Shown here: in pieces, positions 37,011 to 44,643 of the stretch
Layout: each line of letters begins with the position of its first letter
Position numbering within the stretch: position 1 is the first letter of the stretch
Notes under the pieces: generated by a model
What the model was told of the DNA's origin: nothing
The model's database searches: none
Seen by the model: the letters and a program-made list of their open reading frames with translations, nothing else
Program-made: the position numbers and the translations under genes
Source of the DNA: an uncultured Treponema sp.
GTDB lineage: Bacteria; Spirochaetota; Spirochaetia; Treponematales; Treponemataceae
Reading direction: 5' to 3'
Assembly (NCBI GenBank): GCA_900317625.1
Contig: ONHK01000011.1
Coordinates: 1 to 64,000 of the forward strand
Length of the DNA: 64,000 bases

Positions 37011-38522
37011 TTATGTAAACATCTGCCACCAAAAATCTTTTTTCTTTTCGGCAGCATAAAAACACGGAGCAGGATTCACAGCACATTCTCGCCAGGCACA
37101 AACCGAAAGCATAGCCGCACTTGCTCCGTCACCATGCCTAAAACTCTTGTTGTCGCGGTCGCTTGTTCTTACCTGCGGAATTGTAGGAAAACCATTTTTT
37201 AGAACAACAACACCAAAATCCGCCTTTATAATATCATCGTCAGGAACTGTAAAATCTCCCGATTCCATAAGTGCATGAAGCTCACTGCCATACTTTCCGT
37301 ACCAAGAAGTAGTTTCCATAACCGCAACAATTGCTCCCGGATGTCGCAAAACAGCGTGTTCCGCAATCTGCTGACCGTTTCCCCTTGAATCCAAAGCTCC
37401 GCCGCCAAGCCTTTTGCTTTCTTCCAAAAAATCAGTCAAGAGATCGTTAAAAAGTTGCTGCTGCTCAAACGGAACATTTCTCATTTCAATTATCATTCTT
37501 GTGGCAAGAGAAGTTTTTTCAATCTCTTCGTTTATCCAGTATGTTGTAAGGTCGCCGGAACGTCCAAAGTCATTTCCAAAAAAAATCAAACCTTCATGGC
37601 AAAGCAGAACAGGTTTTACTTCCTGCTTAAAAAAGTTTTCAATTTCACGATTTTTTACACTTTCTGCCTTATTAAAAAAGTTGTCTGAACAGTCAAGCCG
37701 CCTTATTGCAATATCATCATTACCGGCTGTGCAAAAATCTAAAAGTCCGCGACCAAAATAACGACCACCGCTAGCTCGTGGAATTGCATTTAATTCTTCA
37801 TCTAAGTTATCGCCATAAATTTCTTCTATGTCTTTTACAAAAGAATCTTCCTTTTCAAAAGTCCACTTTTCACCGTTCTTTTCACAAATTCTCTTATAAA
37901 GACCTTGTTTTACAGCGTCGCTAAAAGTTATCCTGAACAGTTTCCACTTTTTTAGTTTTCCACAACGAATATCCTTTATCATAAGATTAAAAGGATTGTC
38001 TTCACCGTTATGCGTTGAAATTATAGAAAACTGACCGCCCCAGATTAAAAGAGCCTGTGCCGCCTTTACAACGCCTTCCATGTCAGAGCAGAATGCCGCC
38101 TCATCTAAAATAACACGACCTTGCTTTGAACGCAGATTGTACGCATCGCTAGGCATACCAACCACTTCAAATCCTGAATCAAAAAGAATTCTGTACATCG
38201 TAATGTCACGGTCTTCGTGTTGAACAACAGTTTCTTCCATTTCGCTAGCTGCAATGTTCAAAATCTTTGCAAAAAAAGCCACATCAGAAATAAACTGCCG
38301 AGTCATTGTCTTGTTATAAGAAAGATAATAAGTGTTCATTCCGCCAGCTTCAACACTGGCAGCCGCACAAAGACAAGTTCTGTAGGCTTCCGCCCAAGAA
38401 AGCCCTGTACGTCTGCCTTTTTCACAGATTTTTAAAGGCGAATCATCAACAATCCATTCTTTTTGATACGGCAAAAAAATACCGCAGTCATCTTCCGTTT
38501 TATTCTTCATCTGTGTCGCCAT
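37011..38522 (-). CDS. Large terminase subunit (Mu gp28-like)
   Basis: A 503-residue DNA-packaging motor ATPase/nuclease. Visible: an N-terminal KGRRTGLSWAEAYR in place of a canonical Walker A, the Walker B-type VILDEAAF near residue 140, the coupling-type IISTHNG, and a nuclease half with FFGNDFGRSGDLT, an RNase-H-like acid site, and GNGQQIAEHAV. It works with the DUF3486 small subunit just upstream. Mu-type phages package by headful. Confidence 0.9.
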   Translation of the reverse strand: MATQMKNKTEDDCGIFLPYQKEWIVDDSPLKICEKGRRTGLSWAEAYRTCLCAAASVEAGGMNTYYLSYNKTMTRQFISDVAFFAKILNIAASEMEETVVQHEDRDITMYRILFDSGFEVVGMPSDAYNLRSKQGRVILDEAAFCSDMEGVVKAAQALLIWGGQFSIISTHNGEDNPFNLMIKDIRCGKLKKWKLFRITFSDAVKQGLYKRICEKNGEKWTFEKEDSFVKDIEEIYGDNLDEELNAIPRASGGRYFGRGLLDFCTAGNDDIAIRRLDCSDNFFNKAESVKNREIENFFKQEVKPVLLCHEGLIFFGNDFGRSGDLTTYWINEEIEKTSLATRMIIEMRNVPFEQQQLFNDLLTDFLEESKRLGGGALDSRGNGQQIAEHAVLRHPGAIVAVMETTSWYGKYGSELHALMESGDFTVPDDDIIKADFGVVVLKNGFPTIPQVRTSDRDNKSFRHGDGASAAMLSVCAWRECAVNPAPCFYAAEKKKDFWWQMFT

Positions 38523-39048
38523 CTGGAACCTTCTGACCTGTAATCTTAGCCTTGATTATTGCAAGAGTTTCCGCAGAAAGACCGGCTTTCTTTCCTTCTT
38601 CCTCAATAACATCCGCCGCTTTGAACAGCCCTTGACGATAGCCCTTTGCATAATCAAGTTTTATTTTTGCAATTCTAGCCTGTGTCATGGCATTCTGGTT
38701 CGCAGCCTTTAGAACATCCTTTACTTCAAGAGTTTCAAAACTGCTGAATTTTTTAACTTCCTGCAAAAGCTTTGTCTGTAAAAGTTGCGTTGTGGCTTCC
38801 GCAATTTCAAGACCAGGAGAATCTTTTAGCTCCTTAACAATTTCAACAGCTTCTTTTGCAGCGTTGCGGTAAGCCTTCATCTGCGAAGCATGAGAAACAA
38901 GAGTTCTTCCAACACCACTTTTGCTTACGTCAAAACCTTCGCTTTTTAGAATTTCCGTTATTTCAAGCTGCGACTTCTTTTCCTCATAGAACATCTTTAC
39001 AATCCGTTCCACAAGATTCTGCATTTCAATCTTATTTCGTTTAGGCAT
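38500..39048 (-). CDS. Small terminase subunit, DUF3486 (Mu gp27-like)
   Basis: A 182-residue protein with an N-terminal helix-turn-helix-like region (QLEITEILKSEGFDVSKSGVGRTLVSH), a middle helical part and LDYAKGYRQGLFKAADVIEEEGKKAGLSAETLAIIKAKITG. This matches DUF3486, the Mu gp27 family. It binds DNA and hands it to the large terminase; its stop overlaps that gene by 23 bp. Confidence 0.85.
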   Translation of the reverse strand: MPKRNKIEMQNLVERIVKMFYEEKKSQLEITEILKSEGFDVSKSGVGRTLVSHASQMKAYRNAAKEAVEIVKELKDSPGLEIAEATTQLLQTKLLQEVKKFSSFETLEVKDVLKAANQNAMTQARIAKIKLDYAKGYRQGLFKAADVIEEEGKKAGLSAETLAIIKAKITGQKVPDGDTDEE

Positions 39049-39376
39049 TTCTTGTCTCCTTCATATCTTTTTTGATGTCCTTTAAGTCTTCCTGAATAAA
39101 CTTCATAGAAGCTCGCAGCTCGCCAGAAAATTCCGCAAAAGTTCGTTGAAAATCCTGCAACATCCTTGAATCAGCATCTGCCTTTTTCTTTAGTTCAACA
39201 AACTTTGTTTCAACTTTCTTTTCAAGCTCATCACATTTCTTGTTCAAATCAGAAATATCATCCTCTTCGTCCGTTATTTTCTGCTTGTACTGACCAATGG
39301 AAACAAACAGTCCAATAAGCGTCACCAGAGAAACACAGAATCCCACAACAGCCGCCACCGTTCTGAATGTTTCCAT
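39041..39376 (-). CDS. Membrane-anchored coiled-coil phage protein (Mu gp25/DUF2730-like position)
   Basis: A 111-residue protein with one N-terminal membrane helix (about residues 5-27, VAAVVGFCVSLVTLIGLFVSI) followed by a charged coiled coil to the end. DUF2730 (Mu gp25) proteins have this shape and lie between lysis and terminase genes. Family membership is inferred. It overlaps the small terminase gene by 8 bp. Confidence 0.6.
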   Translation of the reverse strand: METFRTVAAVVGFCVSLVTLIGLFVSIGQYKQKITDEEDDISDLNKKCDELEKKVETKFVELKKKADADSRMLQDFQRTFAEFSGELRASMKFIQEDLKDIKKDMKETRNA

Positions 39377-39385
39377 AAAATCACC

Positions 39386-39829
39386 TCACTTATTCAACAA
39401 AAGAATCGTTCCTTCCGTTAATGCAGCACCGCTCATCACAATCGCAATCGTTCGCCAAAGAAACGTTTTTCTTTTCTGTTTTTTCAATAATTTGCAAACA
39501 TCTTGAAATTCCGCTTTCAAGCTCTGCAATTCCTGCCGCAATTTCTGCACCATTGACTGTAATTCTATTGTACTCTTGCTTGAGTTCTCCAATTCCTGTA
39601 ATGCCGCTTTTAATTGAACTTCCAGCGTTTCGCACTTGCTCTGCCACCTCGCTAGCACGCTGTTCTGTTCGCTCTGCAAGTTCTTCAACATCTGCACTTC
39701 GCTTCTCATACTCAAAAGCTCTTTCTTCAGTTCCTGCAAAACAAGAGTGGAAGAAGATTCCGCATACAAAGAAAACAACTGCAAAAACAACAATGCATAC
39801 AACCAAAAAACAAAACTTTTTCTTTTCAT
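39386..39829 (-). CDS. Spanin-like coiled-coil protein with signal peptide (overlapping frame A)
   Basis: A 147-residue protein: signal peptide-like start (MKRKSF then hydrophobic to Leu-Tyr-Ala), about 90 residues of clear heptad coiled coil (LQELKKELLSMRSEVQMLKN, VQLKAALQELENS, LRQELQSLKAEF), and a C-terminal membrane helix (TIAIVMSGAALTEGTILLL). Together with the frame encoded by the same bases (39390-39833) it forms a probable two-protein lysis unit that disrupts the outer membrane, as Rz/Rz1 do. It lies after the endolysin-like gene. Confidence 0.6.
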   Translation of the reverse strand: MKRKSFVFWLYALLFLQLFSLYAESSSTLVLQELKKELLSMRSEVQMLKNLQSEQNSVLARWQSKCETLEVQLKAALQELENSSKSTIELQSMVQKLRQELQSLKAEFQDVCKLLKKQKRKTFLWRTIAIVMSGAALTEGTILLLNK

Positions 39830-39833
39830 TCAT
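39390..39833 (-). CDS. Spanin-like membrane-anchored protein (overlapping frame B)
   Basis: A 147-residue protein in a different frame on the same strand, starting 4 bp before frame A and ending 4 bp before its stop. It has an N-terminal membrane helix (about residues 6-33, FCFLVVCIVVFAVVFFVCGIFF, abridged), a charged helical region (EERAFEYEKRSADVEELAER), and a Cys-rich tail. The topology, one helix then a coiled coil outside the membrane, matches an inner-membrane Rz-like spanin. Upstream GGTAGGTAAAA provides a weak ribosome site. Whether both frames are expressed needs testing. Confidence 0.5.
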   Translation of the reverse strand: MNEKKKFCFLVVCIVVFAVVFFVCGIFFHSCFAGTEERAFEYEKRSADVEELAERTEQRASEVAEQVRNAGSSIKSGITGIGELKQEYNRITVNGAEIAAGIAELESGISRCLQIIEKTEKKNVSLANDCDCDERCCINGRNDSFVE

Positions 39834-39835
39834 TT

Positions 39836-40474
39836 TTACCTACCATTTTTAAAAGGACGAACAAAATGCCCCATTTTACGAACAAACCCACAAGGTCGAA
39901 TAAGCCTCATAAAATCGCCAAGAGGCATTTTTACATCATTCCCATTATGACTAGCGTATTCTGTGTGATAATCACCCCAAGAATCATCGATAATAAAATC
40001 CGTTGCTTCATCAGAACTTTCATAACCAACAACAGCAACAACATGACCAATCGTCTTTTTTCCTTGCGCAACAAAAACACCGCTGCAAACGTAAGAACCG
40101 CCGGCATCCATATTTTTTATAATATCGCTAAAAAAAATATCCTCTCGCCATTCAACCACATTCTTTGAACAAAGCCCCGAACTTTCTAACCAAAGGTTTG
40201 TTCCATACGCAAGAACAGGATGCCATTCATTAGGCGGACACTTTCCGCACGGATCAAGCCGTTTCCACATATTCTGGCAGGCATTTGAACTTAAAATGAA
40301 ATCCATCAAAGAATCTTCCGGCTGAGGATATTTTTGTGTACCAAGAGTTTCCACCGCCCAACCAGCCGCCGACAATGCCGCCACCATAGCAGTAACATTA
40401 CAAGCTCCATTCGGCTTCAAGCGATTGTTTCTTTGAGTGTAATAAGGTTTATCTTTAGAATTGTTCTTTGTCAT
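39836..40474 (-). CDS. C39-like cysteine peptidase, probable endolysin
   Basis: A 212-residue protein of peptidase_C39_2 type: the catalytic Cys is in LKPNGACNVTAMVAAL, the His in KKTIGHVVAVVGYE and the Asp/Asn region in FIIDDSWGDYHTEYASHNG. It has no signal peptide. Located first in the lysis cluster before the spanin-like frames, so a cell-wall-cutting role is likely. The ATG at 40474 is used since family similarity begins there. Confidence 0.65.
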   Translation of the reverse strand: MTKNNSKDKPYYTQRNNRLKPNGACNVTAMVAALSAAGWAVETLGTQKYPQPEDSLMDFILSSNACQNMWKRLDPCGKCPPNEWHPVLAYGTNLWLESSGLCSKNVVEWREDIFFSDIIKNMDAGGSYVCSGVFVAQGKKTIGHVVAVVGYESSDEATDFIIDDSWGDYHTEYASHNGNDVKMPLGDFMRLIRPCGFVRKMGHFVRPFKNGR

Positions 40475-40554
40475 ATAGTCCTCCAATTGGAAGACTAACA
40501 TTTATGACTTGTAGATTGGCTTTTGGTGGTGGTGTGTGAGTGGGGGGGATGTAA

Positions 40555-41367
40555 TTATATTCGTAGTAATTCACAAGATAATCTAGGTAAAAAATAACAA
40601 AATCTTTGCATTACGAAATTTCTATCAAGGGCTTTATTTTCAACTATTTCATTAAAAATATCATTTAAAAAACTTACAAGCCTTTTGGAATCTTTTGCTA
40701 ACAAAAGATTCTTAAATGTTTCCATTCTTTCAAAATTTATAATCTCTTTTAAAAGTTTATAAGAAAACAAAAAATTAAGATACAAGTCTGCATAATCATC
40801 AGGAAAGTCTTCAAATCCTGTCCTAAAATGTTTATCGCTAAATAATGATATGTTTTGAGAGTCGTTATTTTCTGCAATAGTTCCCAAAGCTTTAAAAAGT
40901 TGTGTAAAATCATCAGATGTTGTAACAGTTAATTTCTCATTTAAAATAGATTTTAGACGTTCAATTAAAGGATTCGGTCCAGTTCCCAACAATGAAATCG
41001 ACATTAAAATTGCAACACAATGAACAAATTCATGAATTCCCAAAGCTTTTCTTTTCGTTCTAGAATCCAAAGAATCATTATTAAAAAGATTTTCATCTAT
41101 AACAATAGAAAGTATATAAAGATTATATTCTTTGTTATAGATAAAAGTGCAATAACCAGACTGTCCATCAGAAATCACTTGTCGCTGAACAGCAATTATG
41201 CATCGCCCCATACCTTTTACAATAAGATTTCTAAAGTCTGCTGTCTTTATAATTGTTGGACTATCTTTTGAAACATTTTGTAAATGTAAATCCTTTAAAA
41301 GAGGTCTAAAAGTTTCTACAGCCCATTCCACATTTCTATTGCTATTACTAGGAGCTTCTGTTTTCAT
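40555..41367 (-). CDS. HExVH putative zinc metallopeptidase, ImmA/IrrE-like (phage)
   Basis: A 270-residue protein. KALGIHEFVHCVAILM has a zinc-peptidase HExxH site with His112, Glu113 and His116. The rest is mostly helical and not recognised. The site and its position match the chromosomal protein at 61605-62270, which has HEVVHC at the same residues and is coupled to an XRE regulator. ImmA/IrrE-like proteases cut repressors, so an anti-repressor role is possible. The ATG at 41367 is 1 bp after the small gene upstream, so they are coupled. AT content is high. Confidence 0.55.
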   Translation of the reverse strand: MKTEAPSNSNRNVEWAVETFRPLLKDLHLQNVSKDSPTIIKTADFRNLIVKGMGRCIIAVQRQVISDGQSGYCTFIYNKEYNLYILSIVIDENLFNNDSLDSRTKRKALGIHEFVHCVAILMSISLLGTGPNPLIERLKSILNEKLTVTTSDDFTQLFKALGTIAENNDSQNISLFSDKHFRTGFEDFPDDYADLYLNFLFSYKLLKEIINFERMETFKNLLLAKDSKRLVSFLNDIFNEIVENKALDRNFVMQRFCYFLPRLSCELLRI

Positions 41368-41368
41368 A

Positions 41369-41551
41369 TTAGTGATAAACCTTTTCCGCTTTATTAATTT
41401 CTTTTGCAAGTTTAGAAAGATCAAGATTCGACATTAATTTTTCAGTAGATTTTATAGCGTCAGTTATTAAATTTGATGACAAATCTCCAGATGCTTCAAT
41501 ACTTACAATTCCAAGTTCATCTAGTTTTTTCTGAATCTCTTCTTTTGTCAT
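41369..41551 (-). CDS. Small helical protein coupled to the HExVH gene
   Basis: A 60-residue, mostly helical, charged protein (MTKEEIQKKLDELG, STEKLMSNLDLSKLAKEINKAEKVYH). It heads the leftward late arm. It has no recognised family. It is translated just ahead of the HExVH gene and might act as its partner or inhibitor; this is inference from order. Confidence 0.5.
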   Translation of the reverse strand: MTKEEIQKKLDELGIVSIEASGDLSSNLITDAIKSTEKLMSNLDLSKLAKEINKAEKVYH

Positions 41552-41626
41552 AGAAACACCGCCTTCCCAAATATAATTTCCACATATATATAATACTACA
41601 TTTTTACAAAAAGTTACATAACTTAT

Positions 41627-41646
41627 ATCATTTTTTATTATAATTA
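41627..41646. repeat. Internal copy of the prophage end repeat
   Basis: ATCATTTTTTATTATAATTA matches 18 of 20 bases of the inverted repeat at 50039-50058. It lies in the divergent intergenic gap (41552-41762) between the late and middle genes. In Mu an internal binding site for the transposase acts as a transpositional enhancer. AT-richness makes chance similarity possible. Confidence 0.4.
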
Positions 41647-41762
41647 ATCCACTTTAATCTATTAATAAAATAATAAAAATACAAAAAAATACTCGTCTTT
41701 TGATAAAAAGTTATTGACTAAATAACATAAATAGTGTATTATAAAAATATCAGGAGGCAATT

Positions 41763-41870
41763 ATGCAAAAGCGTAAAAAGAAAAAGCCACTGACGAACGG
41801 CGAAAAGATAGCTCTCGCAATGCTGATTTTCGAATTCATCAAGTGGCTTGTCGAACTTCTAAGGAAGTAA
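41763..41870 (+). CDS. Small basic/amphipathic protein (35 aa)
   Basis: Strong AGGAGG site six bases before the ATG. Product: a basic N-terminus (Lys-Arg-Lys-Lys-Lys-Lys) and an amphipathic or membrane-associated helix (ALAMLIFEFIKWLVELLRK). No family recognised. First of a three-gene rightward operon between the late arm and the repressor. Confidence 0.5.
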   Translation: MQKRKKKKPLTNGEKIALAMLIFEFIKWLVELLRK

Positions 41871-41934
41871 GACACTCGGGGGCGTTGCCCCCTTGCTTAC
41901 GCTTATATTAAATAAAACAATATGAGGTGTCAAC

Positions 41935-42048
41935 ATGGAAGAAAATGAAAAAAAAGAAAACTCTGAAAACAAAAGAATGAATTGGATTTTGATTGCAATT
42001 CTTATTGTAAGCGTTCTGGATTTTGTAACAAGACTTATAAAGGGGTAA
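41935..42048 (+). CDS. Small single-span membrane protein (37 aa)
   Basis: GAGGTG lies seven bases before the ATG. Product: acidic/charged first 14 residues, then one membrane helix (WILIAILIVSVLDFV) and a basic end. No family recognised. It is 3 bp before the next gene start and so cotranslated. Lysogenic membrane proteins of this size can act in superinfection exclusion; no evidence beyond topology. Confidence 0.5.
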   Translation: MEENEKKENSENKRMNWILIAILIVSVLDFVTRLIKG

Positions 42049-42051
42049 ACA

Positions 42052-42252
42052 ATGCCTAGAGGTGGTTATAGAGAAGGCGGCGGTCGCCCTAAAGGAAGTC
42101 CGAACAAAGGAACAGAACTTGGACGCAAAACACAATTCAAGAATCTTTCTGTTTCTGGCTATCCAGAAGAAATTGAGGCAATAAAAAAACTTGCCCAAGA
42201 ATCTAGAAAAAGCGTTTCAAAGTTTATAATTGAATCAATACTGAAAAAATAA
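42052..42252 (+). CDS. Small DNA-binding-type protein (RHH-like)
   Basis: A 66-residue basic protein. It begins with GGYREGGGRPKGSPNKG, a glycine-lysine-rich patch seen in phage and plasmid small DNA-binding proteins, and ends with a strand-helix-helix pattern (TQFKNLSVSGYPEEIEAIKKLAQESRKSVSKFIIESIL) that fits ribbon-helix-helix folds. It may regulate nearby promoters. Followed by a strong terminator. Confidence 0.6.
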   Translation: MPRGGYREGGGRPKGSPNKGTELGRKTQFKNLSVSGYPEEIEAIKKLAQESRKSVSKFIIESILKK

Positions 42253-42259
42253 ACCCCTT

Positions 42260-42291
42260 GCCCTGCAATAAAACCTTGCAGGGCATTTTTT
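42260..42291 (+). terminator. Rho-independent terminator between convergent operon and repressor
   Basis: GCCCTGCAA (42260-42268) pairs with TTGCAGGGC (42276-42284), loop seven bases, followed by a T6 run. It ends the small-gene operon just before the stop of the convergent repressor gene. Confidence 0.9.
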
Positions 42292-42973
42292 ATTCTCCAT
42301 CAACAAGATGAATCCAACTGAAAACCCTGCCAAACAGCATGAACCGTTCTGCAAAGCCCTCGTCCGTGCTGTTAAGCGTTTTTATAAGTTCCGCTTTTTC
42401 AAGGTCTGCAACACGAACAGAATATATTTTTATGCGGTTGGCAATACTGTCAAATTCAAGCCGCTTGCAGTAGGCATCGCCGTCAAGACCAAAAACATAA
42501 ATACCATCTTTTAGCCGCTCTTCTTTAGTGCTAAAAAGAACAACATCGCCATCGCGGATTCCTGCCCCCAGCATACTTGTACCGCTTACCCTAAAACCAT
42601 AAACATCTTTTGCATTCAATTTTGGTGAAATAGCCCTTATATCAAAATATTCAACAACATTCTGTTCACTTTCCCAATTCTGACCAGGACCGCAAGAAAC
42701 CTTCTGATTCAATATAGGAATCTTATAGCCAGCCTCGTCATTACACTTAATCAATTCAGATGCTGACTTTTGAAACATTTCACCTTCACCAGTCAAAAGC
42801 CAGTTTGGATTTAATTTAAACACTTCAATAAGTTTTAAAACAAAATCAGAATTTGGATTTTTACTTTTTCCAGAACGAAGATCAGACAAATATTGTGATC
42901 GTATTCCTAATTCTTTACAAATAGATTTTCCTGATTTTTCTTCAATTATGTCGATTATTCGACCCCATTCCAT
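42290..42973 (-). CDS. Prophage repressor: HTH plus S24 (LexA/CI-like) peptidase
   Basis: A 227-residue regulator. Residues 1-65 form an XRE-like DNA-binding domain (SICKELGIRSQYLSDLRSGKSKN). The C-terminal half is the S24 self-cleavage domain: catalytic Ser in FRVSGTSMLGAGIRDGDVVLF and Lys in GLDGDAYCKRLEF. DNA damage signalling would trigger its cleavage and induce the phage. This is CI/LexA-like, not the Mu c type. It faces the early arm, and operator-like repeats lie just upstream. Confidence 0.85.
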   Translation of the reverse strand: MEWGRIIDIIEEKSGKSICKELGIRSQYLSDLRSGKSKNPNSDFVLKLIEVFKLNPNWLLTGEGEMFQKSASELIKCNDEAGYKIPILNQKVSCGPGQNWESEQNVVEYFDIRAISPKLNAKDVYGFRVSGTSMLGAGIRDGDVVLFSTKEERLKDGIYVFGLDGDAYCKRLEFDSIANRIKIYSVRVADLEKAELIKTLNSTDEGFAERFMLFGRVFSWIHLVDGE

Positions 42974-42995
42974 AATATACTCCGAAAATTCTTTA

Positions 42996-43042
42996 TTATT
43001 ATGTCGATTTTTCTTGACTTAACACGATTTATCGACAATAAT
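42996..43042 (+). promoter_or_regulatory. Early promoter with operator-like inverted repeats
   Basis: TTGACT (43014-43019), a 17-base spacer, and AATAAT (43037-43042) form a rightward promoter for the early arm. TTATTATGTCGAT (42996-43008) and the inverse ATCGACAATAAT (43031-43042) flank and overlap it, and a third TGTCGAT lies near 42949 at the start of the repressor gene. These are probable repressor operators. Confidence 0.6.
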
Positions 43043-43140
43043 TCAGTTAAGTTTACAAGTAAACTTTCATTTTGCACTAAGAAACAATGAAAGTGATTTG
43101 TCAACTAATCAAATTATCGGAAAAAAAAGGAGGATAAAGA

Positions 43141-43458
43141 GTGAAAAATATTCCACCAACAAACGAACAGATCCATGAAATGATTCGTCAAAAAATTGCA
43201 GAGAAACAAGAAAAATTATTTTCTCGGGCAAGCAAAAAAATCACCTACGAACAAGGCTTGTACATAAAATACCGGCTCAAATGTGCTGGATGTACAAGTA
43301 CAGACATCGCCACAGAAACAGGTTGCTCAAAACAGGCGGTACAAAAAGTTCTTTCTGGCAAAAGCCATAGCCAGCGTATAGAACACCTTGTTGCCACAAA
43401 ACTAGGTTATTCCAGTTGGAATGCAATGGTTCAGGAACTAAGAGAACACGCCGCATAA
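43141..43458 (+). CDS. Early HTH protein (Ner/Nlp-like)
   Basis: A 105-residue protein with a GTG start behind AGGAGG. The HTH region reads LKCAGCTSTDIATETGCSKQAVQKVLSGKSHSQRIEHLVATKLGYSSWNAM, similar to the Ner/Nlp family that shuts off early and repressor promoters in Mu-like phages. It is the first gene of the early arm, the usual ner position. The function is inferred. Confidence 0.65.
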   Translation: MKNIPPTNEQIHEMIRQKIAEKQEKLFSRASKKITYEQGLYIKYRLKCAGCTSTDIATETGCSKQAVQKVLSGKSHSQRIEHLVATKLGYSSWNAMVQELREHAA

Positions 43459-43515
43459 AAACAAAAAAGGAGGCAAAAAATCACATTTTTTAAGAACGGC
43501 AAAAAACCGCCGTAT

Positions 43516-43707
43516 ATGGAAAGCACCAAAAAAGACCTTAATGCAGAAAAAATACTGTATGCAGTCAAAAATATGTCCTACCAAGGTTTGCAGTATTTCG
43601 CAGCTTACGGACTTCTAGTGCTTGCAAAAATCAAAAGTCCGGCACAAATATGCCAGGATCTAGAAACATTAGACCAACAGGAGAAAAAACAATGGAAATC
43701 TACGTAG
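43516..43707 (+). CDS. Small early phage protein (63 aa)
   Basis: A 63-residue soluble protein with hydrophobic middle (YFAAYGLLVLAKI). Starts 57 bp after the Ner-like gene; no strong ribosome site is seen near this ATG. No family recognised. Its end overlaps the next gene by 16 bp. Confidence 0.45.
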   Translation: MESTKKDLNAEKILYAVKNMSYQGLQYFAAYGLLVLAKIKSPAQICQDLETLDQQEKKQWKST

Positions 43708-43913
43708 ACGGAAAACAAGTAGGCTCTCTTCCGCAACTTACAGCAGAAGAAAAACTAAAACACGCAGCAATCAAACTTTCGAAGTTCTGGAACACACCAT
43801 TACGAGAGTTTTGGAAAAACGTGTATATAAATTACCGCAATGAAGAAAGAAAAAGCCGAGCAACACCACATTGCTCGGCCAGTGGAAACAATGACGGCAA
43901 TCCTGCCGCATAG
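43692..43913 (+). CDS. Small early phage protein (73 aa)
   Basis: A 73-residue protein starting MEIYVDGKQVGSLPQLTAEEKL, with AGGAG eight bases before the ATG. It has no recognised family. It overlaps the gene before it by 16 bp, consistent with coupled translation in the early operon. Confidence 0.5.
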   Translation: MEIYVDGKQVGSLPQLTAEEKLKHAAIKLSKFWNTPLREFWKNVYINYRNEERKSRATPHCSASGNNDGNPAA

Positions 43914-43975
43914 TTTCAAAAAAACACAACAAAATTATAGCACAGAAAAAAAATCTGTGTAAGGAGCAAACAGTT

Positions 43976-44584
43976 ATGGAATCAACAGAAAAAAAATTCA
44001 TGGTAGACCCACAAGGTCGCCAAGTGCCAGTGGAATTGATTAAAGACATTGATCTTCTTCGAGATCAGACAGTTTCACAAATAATGAAAAAAGCATTTGA
44101 AATGCGAAACTCGCTTCAAAAGTTCAAGGCACAGATTGCACAAGACATAAACACATTCTGTCAAATGTCGGCAGAACAACACAATGTAAAATTCGGTGGC
44201 AAAAAAGGAAACCTAACACTCTCAAGTTTTGATGGCAAATATAAAATCTCCATAAATGTCGCAGATAACAAAGTTTTCAACGAAAAACTGCAAGTTGCAA
44301 AATCTCTTATCGACAATTGCATCCGCCGCTGGTCGCAAGGTTCACGTCCAGAAATCAGAATTCTTGTAGAAGACGCATTTCAGGTAGACAAGCAGGGCAA
44401 CGTAAACACAGGAAGAATTCTTGGTTTAAGAAGACTAAAAATTGAAGACGAAGAATGGAAGCAGGCAATGGAATGTATAACCGAAAGTCTTTCTGTAACA
44501 GACAGCAAATCATATCTTCGCTTCTATGAAAGAAAAGATGACGGCTCATATCAAAACATTCCATTGGATATTGCAACATTATAA
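43976..44584 (+). CDS. DUF3164-family phage protein
   Basis: A 202-residue protein with the DUF3164 signs: MVDPQGRQVPVELIKDIDLLRDQTV at the N-terminus, FGGKKGNLTLSSFDGKYKI in the middle and ILGLRRLKIEDEEWKQAM near the end. The family is typical of Mu-like transposable phages and lies in the early region near the transposase; the biochemical role is unknown. AAGGAG precedes the ATG. Confidence 0.85.
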   Translation: MESTEKKFMVDPQGRQVPVELIKDIDLLRDQTVSQIMKKAFEMRNSLQKFKAQIAQDINTFCQMSAEQHNVKFGGKKGNLTLSSFDGKYKISINVADNKVFNEKLQVAKSLIDNCIRRWSQGSRPEIRILVEDAFQVDKQGNVNTGRILGLRRLKIEDEEWKQAMECITESLSVTDSKSYLRFYERKDDGSYQNIPLDIATL

Positions 44585-44643
44585 GAATAATCTGATTGAG
44601 TTTTCTGGATGTCAACTCAATCTGATAAAGGAGCTTTTTTAGA

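Noticed and set aside
39421..39852. 143-codon frame on the plus strand opposite the spanin-like frames
   Set aside because: Antisense to two minus-strand frames, no ribosome site, low-complexity Ser/Ala composition, and the phage late arm runs leftward here.
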